Of a stretch of DNA of 64,000 nt, positions 12,081 through 23,635 are shown piece by piece (position 1 is the stretch's first letter; each line of letters begins with the position of its first letter). Below the pieces are notes generated by a model that saw nothing but the letters and a program-made list of their open reading frames with translations, searched no databases and was not told the DNA's origin. Made by a program: the position numbers and the translations under genes. The DNA is from Sipunculus nudus (Eukaryota > Annelida > Sipuncula > Golfingiida > Sipunculidae), in the NCBI GenBank assembly GCA_026874595.1, contig CM049309.1:69548926-69612925 (forward strand), given 5' to 3'.

Positions 12081-12328
12081 TTGTGGGGGTTGGCTTGAAA
12101 TCTAAACACTCATATCTATCAAGGGCTCAGGTACCTATAGCATATATCACATTTCTATGTAAAGTGGTGAAACACTATTATTGCAAAAATATGTGTGCAA
12201 TATATTATTTAAATAGATGGGTTTTCTTCTTCGATTGTGATAATTTTTTAAGTTTAACAGATTAAAGACATGAAGTACTAATTGGCACACTATGCCTGAT
12301 TGGAAGAGATTTGTTAATGATCTGTATC

Positions 12329-12451
12329 CAGGCGCAGATGCAGACCCCCCCCCCCCCCCCCCCCCACTCTTAACAAGCGACCTTTTTTAAAGAAAATTTA
12401 TGCATGACACCCGTTGACCCCTCCCTGCGAAAAATCCTGGATCCGTCCCTA
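12329..12451. mobile_element. 123-bp hAT-like miniature element with poly(C) core
   Basis: Left end CAGGCGCAGATGCAG; right end, read inverted, TAGGGACGGATCCAGG. Both sides are flanked by the direct repeat GTATC (12324-12328 and 12452-12456), consistent with a 5-bp target duplication. The interior carries 21 C residues at 12345-12365. The right-end GGCGGATCCAG style recurs near 22260-22285 and 55935-55955, so a small family is present. The hAT assignment comes from the CAG-start termini and is tentative. Confidence 0.5.
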
Positions 12452-12513
12452 GTATCACGCCTCCACAAAAGGCTCATGAGGTGTCTAGGTGACTCCCAGA
12501 CGATTGCCCATTG

Positions 12514-12538
12514 CTCTCTCTCTCTCTCTCTCTCTCTC
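12514..12538. repeat. (CT)n microsatellite
   Basis: Twelve CT dinucleotides. Overlapping frames with Ser-Leu or Arg-Glu runs are translations of it. Confidence 0.95.
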
Positions 12539-12849
12539 ATCGCATTATCATTTATATGTCTGGCAATATCGGTGCCATTCATCAATATATATTATTAACC
12601 CTGCCAGTATGAATTATAATGGGTACAGAAGATACACAGGTCGACTTGTTCCAAATGTGCAGACGAAGAAAATTTGATTTTGTTGAATTTACTTTTATAC
12701 GATTTTCCCATGGTTTAGTTATCAATAGGATAGAAACGGGTCGATCTGAATTTAATCTCTAGACCATCCCGAGTCAAATAGAAAAAATAGTATGTAGACA
12801 TATATGGACAAGTGCAGACTACCAACAGAATGTTACCAAAAATTAACAT

Positions 12850-12980
12850 CATGCATATATATACCAAAGTGTAATTAACCATGCACTGTAGTAATGTGAC
12901 CACTAAGCATGTGTAAACTAACATAAAAATGTTCACGATAAACCCAGATTTCATTAAACGTTTTTATATTGGACTCGGAT
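12850..12980 (+). repeat. Left flank of the 33-bp repeat, shared with 54.1 kb
   Basis: Sequence around GTGTAAACTAACATAAAAA, then TTTTATATTGGACTCGG, has a diverged counterpart at about 54070-54230. The 33-bp minisatellite is therefore part of a dispersed element present at least twice in the window. Confidence 0.5.
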
Positions 12981-13625
12981 TTGGACAAGGGTTCCAAATG
13001 ATTCCGACTTGATGAAGGTTGCCTTGGACTCGAAGTTCAATGACTCGGATTTGGACTCAATTGGCCTGGACTCGGACTTGTTTTGAGAGTCGAGTGGCCT
13101 GGACTCGGACTTGTACTGGGAGTCGAATGGCCTAGACTCAGACTAGTACTGGGATTCGAGAGGCCTGGACTCGGACTTGTACTGGGACTCGAGTGGCCTG
13201 GACTCGGATTTGTACTGGATTTCGAGTGGCCTGGACTCGGAATTGGACTTTGACTCGAGTGGCCTGGACTCGGACTTTTACTGGGACTCGAGTGGCCTTG
13301 ACTAGGACTTGTACTTGGATTCGAGTGGCCTGGATTCGGAACTGGACTGGGACTTGAGTGGCCTTGACTAGGACTTGAACTAGGACTCGAGTGGCCTGGA
13401 GTCGGAATTTGACTGGAATTTGAGTGGCCTGGACCCGGAGTTGGACTGGGACTCGAGTGGCCTGGACTCGGACTTGTACTGGGACTCGAGTGGCCTGGAC
13501 TCGGACTTGTACTGGTACTCGAGTGGCCTGGACTCGGAATTTGACAGGAATTTGAGTGGCCTGGACTCGGAGTTGGACTGGGACTCGAGTGGCCTGGACT
13601 CGGACTTGTAGTGGGAACTGGATGG
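12968..13625. repeat. 33-bp minisatellite, about 17-18 copies
   Basis: Units centre on GGCCTGGACTCGGACTTG and GGGACTCGAGTGG. Copies before about 13060 are degenerate. Because 33 is a multiple of three, both strands stay open: the minus strand gives 216 codons (13138-13788) with an 11-residue repeat of the VQATRVPVQVR type, and the plus strand 63 codons of a SGLDSDLDWDS type. Opposing open frames point to a periodicity artefact rather than a repetitive protein gene. Confidence 0.9.
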
Positions 13626-13789
13626 AGTTTACTGGAGAAAATGTTGAATAATCTAATGGATGCTGATGCTCTTGAGTGGGCGTTTGAATGTTACTGTTTT
13701 CTACAAATATTAGTGCAAACGGAATTAACTTGTTATTATACCAACTTAGTATACGACATAACTTGTATCCAAGGCAACTAACATGCAAC

Positions 13790-14640
13790 TATTTGAATGC
13801 AAGACCCGCCAGTCACAACAGCTAAAAATTGCAATACAGTAACCGGATTAAAATAGGACAACAGTTGTCATGGGCAACAGACAGCACATTGATAGTTATG
13901 AAATCAAATCATGTAGGATAACACCAAATTTACGGTTGTAATTTGCCAATGAACTTAGCTTATAACGTCACTGCGTGGGACCACCATTTTGTTAAAAATT
14001 GTGCCTATTATCTCAATCATATACCTTGGGTTAAACAAAAAGTCATTCTGACGAACGTTTGAGGCTTCAATTAACTAAATGACTTTCGCTATTGTGGAAA
14101 ATTCTTTGACATAGTCCAGAGAGCAATCTTTAGAAATATTTTTCAAATAAAATTAAATCATGCAAAGACCCCTGCGGTAGATTATCTGCAAATATTCTAA
14201 AAATAAAGAAACAAAATCCATCTAAAAGGCTTGTGACTAAACTATTTTTTCAGCTTTAATTAACTTTGCTGTTTCATGCACAAACAGTCTGTGCAATTTC
14301 ATAAATATTCGATTCCGCAAATGAACTTTCATTTGACCCCTATTTAGCAGCTTTCGTCAGCGAATGCTTTTTCTTAATAGTCGTTTGAGGTGACTTGATT
14401 TGGTGTATCACTGATTCGTCTCTACAGACCGGGCATAAATGGCATGGTGGTTGAGCGTGAGACTTTATAGCCTCCCCAGGGACCCTTGCTTCTTATTTAT
14501 CAGAACACACGGTCTGCAAGATATCAAACTACGCAGTATTTCCTAAACAAGGAGCGACACATCATAAGTGATGATACTTTAAGAAGATTAATACATTACG
14601 TATATTAATCTGTTCAAAATAACTCATCCTATTGACCAGG
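13790..14640. other. Anonymous AT-rich sequence
   Basis: No gene, RNA or repeat recognised. Confidence 0.5.
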
Positions 14641-15320
14641 AGGAACAGAGATGACTTTAAAGTTAGACCCTTAAGATGACGTGTGTGTTTTTTAATGTTT
14701 CTATATCCCAGTAATGTCTATATGAAAGCCTTTTTTGCTATGAACAGATAGAGTAGAATAACAACCTTAAGATCACGCGCTTGTTTTGAATATTATACAT
14801 ATGCTGTCTATATAAAAGCACTATTTGATATGAACAGTTAAGAGTTAAATAACATTCTAAGATCATATTCCTTCGACTGCTTCTTTATATCATCTATGTA
14901 AAAGCCTCTTTTGGGATGAACAGTAAAAGTTCAATAAAACAACATTCCAAGGAGCACGTGATTCTTTTTAATGTTTCTATATATGATGTCTATATAAAAG
15001 GCTCTTTTTCTATAAACAGTTACAGGCAAAACAGCAACCCTAATAGACTACGCTGTCCTTTTGAATGTTTCTGTAAAATGTCTATATAAAAACCTCTTTT
15101 GGGATGAACATGCAGTTAACAGTTGAAAAACAACACTTAGATCACGTCATTCTGTTGCATGTTTCTATATAATGTCTGTTTAAAAACCTCTTTTTTTATG
15201 AACAGTTTGAACAACAACCCTTAGATCATTTGGTTCTTTTGGATGTTCTGTATAATGTCAATATAAAAAACTCTTTTGATATGAAGAGTAAACGGTTGAA
15301 CAACGACCTTAAGTTCGCGG
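14640..15320. repeat. Ancient tandem repeat of about 90 bp, seven copies
   Basis: Each copy runs through a CTTAAGATCACG-like block, AATGTTTCTATATAATGTC, TATATAAAAGCCTCTTTT, then ATGAACAGTTAA and GTTGAACAACA. The TCTATATAAAA block recurs near 14716, 14808, 14893, 14988, 15080, 15174 and 15257, giving spacings of 83-95 bp. Copies are strongly diverged and no frame is open across them. Confidence 0.75.
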
Positions 15321-15329
15321 GTTTTTTTT

Positions 15330-16375
15330 TTTTGGGGGGGGGGTGTAGATATTGTTTAAATAAGTATCTTGTGAACAATATTAAGACACAGTTCTGATAT
15401 AGTTTGCCTCTGAGTATGTAACGGTTTCATACAATAAAATAGGAAAGAAACCTAAAATAGCACAACACTAAAACCAAGTCCAGGACCAATTTCAGAGCAA
15501 CATTACAAGTGAAGGATATATGTCAATGTATGTGTGTAACAAAATATATAGAACTCATACCTTCTGTCTTCATGATTCGATATAATAAAATAATACAATT
15601 GTAAACGTGTCACCTCTCATTGTTCTTAGTTCACCTTAGAGCCTGGAGCCGTGTTATTCACCCAAATGCGTCTGGCTTGGACAAAACTACGGCTGACTTT
15701 AGTTGTAAACCGGGTTTCCTGGCACTCTCGGTTGGTAAAATGTCGGCTGGCTTACACTGACTTTAATGCCTTTTCATTTGACGATGTTACAAAGTACCTG
15801 TTTTAATTTAACAAGTTATTTATATAACGTGTGACATATTGCATCCATTTTACATTTAACTAGTTTGTGATTAAAAATCTAGAAAAGTTTATCCTGGTGA
15901 TTTCATCACTTTTATACTTAAGCAATCAGTTTCCTTTCAGTAACAAGAACAAAAAAATAACAAAACCGGAACATTTGTTTCGGGCATTTTTATTGTACAA
16001 GTTTTATCTTTTTGTAATAATTTTCTGCACAAAATCGGCTCACTTCGACTGAATGATATATCGAATAGGCCTCAGCTCGACTCGGTTTGGTCTTAACTCG
16101 GCTGGTGTCGACACAAAATGGCGTTGGCGCCGCGGGCTCTATGTTCAGCTTCCTGTAGCGCGGCATGACAGAGCATCTAGTCAGACAAGAAGACAAATTG
16201 TTAAAATCACTTTAAAATGAATCAATATCAAATAGGAACAGGTGAAACATGACGAAATCTAATTATAAGAGGCAGTCTGATAGACAAAATATTGTTGATG
16301 TTTGATATGGTGTTCTGTTTAAAGGCGCCTATCACGATATCTGGCATCTATTAACAAAAGATGACCCCTTGAAAC
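15330..16375. other. Anonymous sequence
   Basis: Contains a short T/G run near 15330-15345. A segment near 15630-15780 has repeated 'ggctg' motifs suggestive of a decayed element, not resolved further. The open frames at 15867-16196 lack support. Confidence 0.4.
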
Positions 16376-16810
16376 TTTTTATAAAATAAAAATTGGTAAG
16401 AAAAACGCTGATCCCACAGCACACAGGTTGTTTGTTTTGTTTATATCTACTTGGGGGGGGGGGCAAAACAACCCAGACACATTAAACAAGGACATTTGGC
16501 GGCATGTCAAAAGATACAGAGTCTTGCAACGACGTCTTGCAACCAATAACCTTTCAACTTTCGCACATGTGCAACCAACCACGTTCAATTAATTGTACCA
16601 TGTTTGTACCGAATGTATCGTGTTTGTAACGCATTTACCGTGTCAACGAACATCTTACAGATAAACAAGCTCATTCCTCCATCACAGAGGCGTTATATCA
16701 ACCTTTCTACGCAGGAATGACCTAAAGTTTACTAATATGTACACAGAATAAGCCAGAAATCACATCAATTCTACAAATGAGGGAAGTGAATATCTGTCTT
16801 ATATTGCTAT
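16376..16810 (+). repeat. Diverged dispersed repeat, copy 1 (pair with 55.0 kb)
   Basis: Aligns by eye with 54979-55395 through many blocks in the same order: TTTTATAAAATA, GCACACAGG, TGTTTGTTTTG, TATATC, TTCGCACA-TGCAACC, CATCACAGAGGC and GCCAGAAATCACAT. An 11-G run at 16453-16463 is private to this copy. Identity looks like roughly 60%, so this is an old duplicated or transposed segment. No coding frame is shared. Confidence 0.6.
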
Positions 16811-18300
16811 AAGGGATCTTCGATTTGATGCGATTGTCGATTATTGCCATTCGAATCGCTTTCCATTCGGTGCCAAAAACAACCATTATATTTATTCTGT
16901 CGGACAGGTATACTAAAATTTGTCCTTCTGCATGGATGATATCAAGGAAAACATTAAAATGTACTTTTCTGGAACTATTATTAAATAATTCCACATGTTA
17001 ATGCGCTAATTTTAATATAGGATGTATACGGTCACTTTCTGTGTTAGTTGTTACCAAATTATTTATATTGTTTATCTATGCTCAGAGCTACAGGTTAAAA
17101 GGGGATATGAAGGATCTTCGACTATTGTATACTGTCCCAGAGGGACACAACTAGAGGTGTGATAAATGTCTCAAACGTTAAGACAAAAAAAAATGACAAT
17201 GTTTAAGAAATTAAGAAATAAAATCACATATATCATTTAAAATTCCAAACTTATGAAAATTGAAAACCATTTAAATTTTAGAATGTGTGACCGAAGACAT
17301 TAGACACTGGGCATAGGCAAACTATAGGACAAAGACACATCAGTCCTAAAAAGTTAACTGATAAATGTTAAATTTGCAATGAATACCCCATGCTTTGCAT
17401 AGGAAATCAGGAAATCATATCACCAATGCCAGTTAAAATCCATTTGTATTAAATGAGATATTAATCAATTTATAAACGTGTCACTATTTCTCATGCCGGG
17501 GCGCATAAGATTCAAACAACATCCGCGTTTTAACGTAAAGTAAAATTCATAATGTCGTTCCTGATTAACTAGGAGTTGAAATGGATTTTTACCTAAACAC
17601 AGGGTTAAATGACAGATGAAATGTATATAGGGCGAAAACATGCCCTCAATTAACTATTACTCAATAAGAAATTAGCTGCCCGGTTAAATTTCAAATTATA
17701 GATATGTCCTTGGGGCATTTCAGGCGATATGATGTTCCACATTTTAGTAAGCTTAAATACCAGATCATTTTTGTTTTACTGTATTTCTGTTATTGCATTT
17801 CATGCAAACTGATTGCTGTTTAAATTAAAATTCAGGTTTTCTGATAAATATATCTTGTATACTCAGAATATTAATTGACTAGTCGTTCGCATATTAAATT
17901 TTCGATAATTGTTAAAATGTGGCAGTGAAAATCTACTGTGATTAACAGCCATGTATCATGTGTTAACGGGTATCAAGGGCGTTTGAAAGTATGAGAGAAA
18001 ATTGACCAAATAAAGTAGATTAAGCGGATCCAAAGTTTAGACTCCCGGAGAAATACTGTAACATTTCTGACACTAGAATGAAGAAGGTTCAATAAAAGCA
18101 TTAAGGGCCGGTCAGAATTTCCATGGCACAGATTGACTCTGTTTTAGACCATTCATTTGTGGTTAATGGTCCAATAACAAACCCTCTGAGCAAGTATTAG
18201 AAGTGAAGTTGAGGCTAGTGCGGGTTTTTATTCATGAAAATTCATCTCGTTCGCTACTGCGTGACCACGGTATTAACATTATCTGCATTATATTGTAGTG
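16811..18300. other. Anonymous AT-rich sequence
   Basis: No feature recognised. The small open frame at 16722-16994 (minus) largely overlaps the preceding repeat. Confidence 0.5.
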
Positions 18301-18625
18301 GCGACACTCGACATGTTTAGAGGGCTCCTGAAGCCTATTGAAACGGTAGAAGTGCCCATCAGGCACAGTTTACCCTCTCTGAATCATAGTAATTGCCAGG
18401 AGCCCAACAAGGGACACTTTGACCGGCACATCACAGAGACAAGACGCCCGACTGACCACGCAGCGTCCGGCTGACACATGACACACTAAAGTGCATTCCC
18501 AGAGGCCCTTGCGTCCCTCTGGCCAGCGGAAGTCTGTGAGCCAACCTGACTTCCGAGCAGAAATCTACGAGGTCAGCTCCTGGACACAGTTCACGGAGTC
18601 CTTGCCCTGCTGGTCAGCCCTGATG
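18301..18625. other. GC-rich segment with short open frames on both strands
   Basis: Visibly richer in G+C than its surroundings. The plus strand has a 53-codon frame from ATG at 18313 to TGA at 18472. The minus strand has an open stretch of about 60 codons over the middle, rich in Cys, without an obvious start. I recognise no domain. It could be a decayed exon, a transposon fragment or a conserved non-coding block. Confidence 0.2.
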
Positions 18626-18899
18626 TGATTATAACCAATTTGTTACTGAATCATTGATTTTGTCATCTGAACTGAATTGTGATCGCTCTTTATACTGACC
18701 TGATCCTTAACAAGCAGTATTGGATACTTCAAAAGACCGAGTCGCTCTTGAGGGGAAAATATGAATAGATATAGGGGCCCATGCTTTAATTAGCTGGTCA
18801 CGCTACTGAGTGATTTTGTGTTCAGGAAATGAAGTATATTGGTTGTTTCATATACAGTTGGTGTATTTGTACATTCTATACCTCTAAGGTTTGCTATTA

Positions 18900-19021
18900 G
18901 TACATCAGCCAGAGGGTTCATCGGTACCAAACAGGTGACAATTGCTATCAATGATTTTTTGAAAGGTGTATGTGTTCAGATAATAAAAATGCCTGATAGC
19001 AGTATGAAAGTGGTAGCTTTC
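18900..19021 (+). repeat. Dispersed repeat, copy 1 (inverted partner at 22.6 kb)
   Basis: Matches 22631-22762 read on the minus strand: GTACATCAGCCAGA, TCATCGGTACC, GAAAGGTGTA and a nearly identical end spanning AATAAAAATGCCTGATAGC and GTATGAAAGTGGTAGC. A 73-codon frame here (18839-19060) owes its openness to this block and is not supported as a gene. Confidence 0.7.
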
Positions 19022-22000
19022 TTTAAAATATCAGCCTGTTTTGAAATGTACTTGCACTGAAATTGCTATTTTGCGAGACACACTTATATATAAATATTAT
19101 TTAGTTATAACATCTTATATAATGCCTGTTTTAAGTTTTACAAGTTTGATGTCAGTTGATAGTAGACATTTATAGCTTTCATCTGGTGTGTCTTTCATGC
19201 ATATAACTTTCCTAATTCTAAAGATATGATTACTTTTCTTCACCCTGTATCATAGCAATATGTATAATATTAGCTAATTTATTTTAAAAAAACACAAGAT
19301 GAATTTCTGATAAGACCAACCGTGACCAGTTTGGTTTTATAAAGTTAATAATAAAGTCTGAAGTCTTTTAGCTGAAAAAAAACTGTTTGGCACCCAACTA
19401 CAATTTGTGGATTTGGGCGTGGTCACAGAAAGGTGTTATTTCGTTCTTCTGTTAGCCAGTACATGTCCCATTGCCACCAACTGTCCGCAGAAAAAAAATA
19501 ATGCCTGGTTGATGTTTTGAGAACTTTTGTGTCGCATACCCACGCACTTATTGAATCCTGTTTGGTTAATCCTCCCAATTATTCCACGTGGCTGCTATCG
19601 GGGGCCGATGCATAGACTAAAACTCGGATATCGCAAGCCGAATGTCACACATGACATGTATGGCACGGGTACTCGGCTAGTTGTTTAAAAATTTGTTTTT
19701 TTGCATGTCTCCGGTTGAAAAAAAAAGAAAAGGGCGACAAGTCATTTTAAGCAGTATATTTTTATTTGTATGTTTTTGTTATATTGTTGCCTAAGTCACT
19801 TGTAATATCGTACAAACTAGGCTGCCGTATCTGCACTTCTGGCCAAATTGGCTTTCTTACACGAAATATGAAAGAGCATCCCGGCTGAGAGAGGGCTATG
19901 TTGTCTGCTGAAATATTTCCATGTAAATATTTCCAACAAAATTAACATATCAAATCAAGGCAAGAGCAGTAAATGTACCTACAACATTTTGCTTGAGTGG
20001 CACCATGAATAAATGATAGATATTGCAGTTTGCCTTTGTGTCAGGACTAATTGTGAAGCAGAACTTTAAGTTATTGATTCTGAGTTGCCAATCTTTTATA
20101 TTGTTAACATTTCTGACAGGAGAGAGATTTCTTAATAAATATTATTTTCTATAACGGAAACCAGATGTTTATTTGAATCGTGAGGCAAACAGTGTTCTAA
20201 CGAGAATATATACCAGTTTGCTAAATAGCCAGTAAGTGCGATAACTCATCCTGTTCCGGTTTTATGTTAAAACAAAGTCCAGTAAATGTTAGTGATAAGC
20301 CCAAATTAATAAAATCAGTTGTTGAAGTTGAACATTCTAAACAAATCTAATTTAATTCTAACCTGCTTTGACTCAGAGTTCATGGATTATGTTTCAAACA
20401 AAACCCTAGCAGTCCAGTGTCAACTAACTTTACTTGATCGGAAGACATACATGGTTCTCCTTGGGCTATGTATTTGCACCAGAGAGTGCCATTAAGATCA
20501 TTTTGCTTTAATCTTTAAAATGCAATTTTCACTGAACGGTCAAAACACCATGTGTCTCTGTCATTCCCCAGGTTTGAGGGAGATCATGTTAATCACTGAC
20601 TGTTCTACTGGCCGAACAAATATAATATCAATGGGATTTATGGTTTTGCCCTTAAGAGAATATCATCTCTCGCTTAGTAGGATATACTTGTAACTGTTAG
20701 ATCACAAAATGTAGATACATATTCTAAAACAGTTTTGTTTTTATATTATTTTCTTTTATTTAAACATTTCAGTAGAAACACACATGATGATAAACATGAA
20801 AGAAACTGATTTGTCATTCTCCTTGTGATTTCTATTTTAATTCCTTGCATGCAAGTGCCAACTTTCTTATTTTTCCTTTAAACTAACATTGAATATTACT
20901 TAGTTTTATTTTGGAATATGGAAGTTTAAAATACACAAGGGTCTAGTTGTGAAATAATATGACAAACAATTCTTTAATGAGTTTTTATCACACAGCGAAC
21001 ATTCACGCTGAACATAAGTACATTTTCATAAGTACATGTTTACATAAGTAAACATATTCTATATCTTAAATACATAATAACCTGTTACCTCTTCTGTTGA
21101 TTTTAAATGTTTAACTTTACTAAGTGCCCGCTGGTCATAATGCTCAGCTGAATCTATATTGGTCTGGGATCTAATTCTTATCGACTAAGGTTTAAGAGAA
21201 CCTGTATGCACAACGTCTGAACATCCCAGTACTAGCGATTACAAATTGTGCCTTGATATATATTACTCTAATAATTGCAGTCTGTCATTCACAAAAAGAA
21301 AAAAAGCCTTACTTTTTGCATTGCTCATAATCGCGAATAATGATAGAACAATAGAGAGTGAAACTAAGAAATATAATTTCAGCTCTAGTCCATTATAATC
21401 GGTAAGCTACTTATAGATTAAATTTTTCTAACCATACAGAAAAAAAAATGGAAATGTACCGGTTTTGCTCGCAAAAGATAGGTAAACATAAATGGTGCCA
21501 TCTGTAGTTTTTTATACTCGTAAAAGTCACATGATCAATGTTAGCTAAAGCACATTACAAAATTGTAGGTAAAATCAAAAATGAAATACAACAATAAGTG
21601 AATATAAGTTTACGCTATCCCTCACATAAAAGCTGTCTCTTTTTATTTCCTGACTTGAGTAGGAAAAACTGAAAAAGATCATTTTGACTCAAGTCAACAT
21701 AAGTGGCCAAACTTGCAACTAACACTGACATACCAGTCATGGGATCAATATGCTAGGTATTGGTCATAACATTATGAATACAAACACTTGTGATCAGCCA
21801 AGTTAAAAAAAGAGCAGGGACAAATCTTATAATAATTCAGCACACCTCATACTTATTTAGTCATCTTTTGATCATCTCCAATGAATAAGCCATGGAATGA
21901 AATGTGTTATATTTTTTTTGGCTTGCACAAGTTAGGACAACCTATAGCTTACAAATAAAATACCGTTCAGTCATCAATATTACCACAGAACTTGGAGAAG

Positions 22001-22090
22001 ACAGTTGCGGCAGTTCCTGCTGTATTCGGTTACCGATATAACGTTATATCTGTTGACGTATTCTATATATGGAGCATTTTTCTTAAGGAT
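19022..22090. other. Anonymous AT-rich sequence
   Basis: About 3 kb with no gene, RNA or tandem repeat recognised. Confidence 0.5.
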
Positions 22091-22094
22091 GAGG

Positions 22095-22285
22095 CAGAAG
22101 TGGGGGAGGGGGGGGCTCTTTCCAGACGCCACAACTTTTTCCATAGGTGTCAGACAAAGTTTTGTGTCCTGGAACCCCCCCCCCCCCCCTCCCTTTTTTT
22201 CGGACCTGGGTTTTTTTTTTATAATTTTGCCATCAGTCCTTGCGTGGACCCCTCCATTTTAAATCCTGGATCTGCCCCTGTGGGG
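22095..22285. mobile_element. Remnant of a GGATCCAG-ended element with poly(C)
   Basis: Read on the minus strand the right edge is CAGGGGCAGATCCAGG, then a GGAGGGGTCC block, similar to the right end of the 12.3-kb element. The interior has 15 C residues at 22175-22189 and long T runs. The left terminus could not be placed. Two overlapping frames (21992-22291, 22005-22262) include a proline run from the C tract and are not genes. Confidence 0.4.
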
Positions 22286-22630
22286 GCATAAGAAAGTTTA
22301 ACTGAAGGTAAATCATTGAAAAGATTATTTTGCCGGATATAAGTTTGGCATATAAAGTTGTATGAAGTAAATTTATACAGCCACTCCTTTGTCGTTTTTC
22401 CTAGGGGTGAATGTAACTATAAGGATGTATAACTTAAGCAGTATACACCCAGTGGCCATAAATAGAATGTCATACTGAAGCGTATGGTTTAAGCTATCAT
22501 TTGAGACCAAATTTGACTGGATACGTTTTGCATATTTAGAAGTATCGGGCTTATAACCACTCTGAAGTCGATGTCCTTGAGATGAAAAAAATATATACGT
22601 CATCCGACATAAAACATCCATTTATTCACT

Positions 22631-22762
22631 GAAAGCTACCACTTTCATACTGCTATCAGGCATTTTTATTACCTACATATGTATACCTTTCAAGCACACA
22701 TGCTGAAAATTTGTCACCAAAATGGAACCGATGATCCAAATTTTGGGGTCTGGCTGAAGTAC
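22631..22762 (-). repeat. Dispersed repeat, copy 2
   Basis: Inverted partner of 18900-19021. It carries an extra block of about 11 bp near the GTACTTCAGCC end and otherwise matches closely over the last 40 bp. Confidence 0.7.
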
Positions 22763-23049
22763 TATATAATTACATGATTCAATAAACACTTAAATAAGAA
22801 TGGCATTTGGCACATAGCAAGGTGCACTCTAACGGCTTGGACTTATTGCAAATATAAAAAAAAACACAAGGCCTACAGGCCTAATGCGAACCTGTGGAAA
22901 GTTTGGGAGTAAGAATGGAGTATTATCTTAAAAATTTAATATTGACCCTCTTATGTTCTGCAAATGTTCCTAAGTCATAATGATTTCAGCCAAATGGACG
23001 TTTCGGATCTGCACGTTTCGGATAAGGACATTTCAAAACTAGGATGTAT

Positions 23050-23345
23050 CAGTAAGGATATTTCGGATATGTTCTTTTTGCCAGGGAGGATTATAGGGAC
23101 TGATGAACGGACGATTTGGCAGCATGGTTTCGGAGAAGATCATATTTTAATGATTTTTAGCCTTTTCCCTATAAAATTTAAGAAAATGCAGTCAGCCAAG
23201 AAATAAGCAAATTCCGATGGAATTTTTCGATGACAAATTTTTGCAATATTTGGTGATGCTAGCTCATGCCCTTTTTAGATAGCTATGACGCACGACGCAT
23301 GACGGACGACGCTACACCACCGCATAAGCTCACAGATTCACTTAA
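23050..23345 (+). repeat. GACGG-tailed dispersed repeat, copy 2
   Basis: Parallels 24185-24500: TTTGGCAG, GTTTCGGA, TTTTTAGCCTTTTCCCT, TTGGTGATGCTAG, TAGATAGCTATG, then a tail ACGCACGACGC and GACGGACGACGC, and a terminal CATAAGCTCACAGATTC. Short frames inside are not supported as genes. Confidence 0.65.
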
Positions 23346-23635
23346 AATGCAAACCGAGTTTTTTCAAACAGTTGAAAGATATGTCCACTATTTAAAATCT
23401 GGATATACTGCGTCTAGACGCAGACAGAGCCAGGTCAGTTGCCATGGTGGTGCCTGAACCTCACCTGTTTGAACTGAATGACCTCGACTTGGCATATTAA
23501 AACTTGGAATATTGTCAAATCTGTTTTCACACACTGAAAGCCATTTTCTATTGGCTACACTGCTTTTTTAAAGCTGCATTTACCCAATCTATTCTTATAA
23601 AACTGGCAGAACCCTACCATAGAATAATTCATGTA

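Larger units (their letters stand above)
10228..12102. mobile_element. Possible inverted-repeat element enclosing a minisatellite
   Basis: GATTTAAGATAACCCCC starts at 10228. Read inverted from 12102, the right edge gives GATTTCAAGCCAACCCCC. Between them lie the 32-bp array (10250-11690), about 290 bp of spacer and a short decayed stretch of the same repeat in the opposite orientation (11984-12080). This suggests a foldback element whose left arm expanded into a minisatellite. The terminal match is short and the family unknown. Confidence 0.35.

Noticed and set aside
13138-13788. 216-codon repetitive protein gene
   Set aside because: It is the translation of a 33-bp minisatellite that is open on both strands. 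The non-repeat part lacks motifs.
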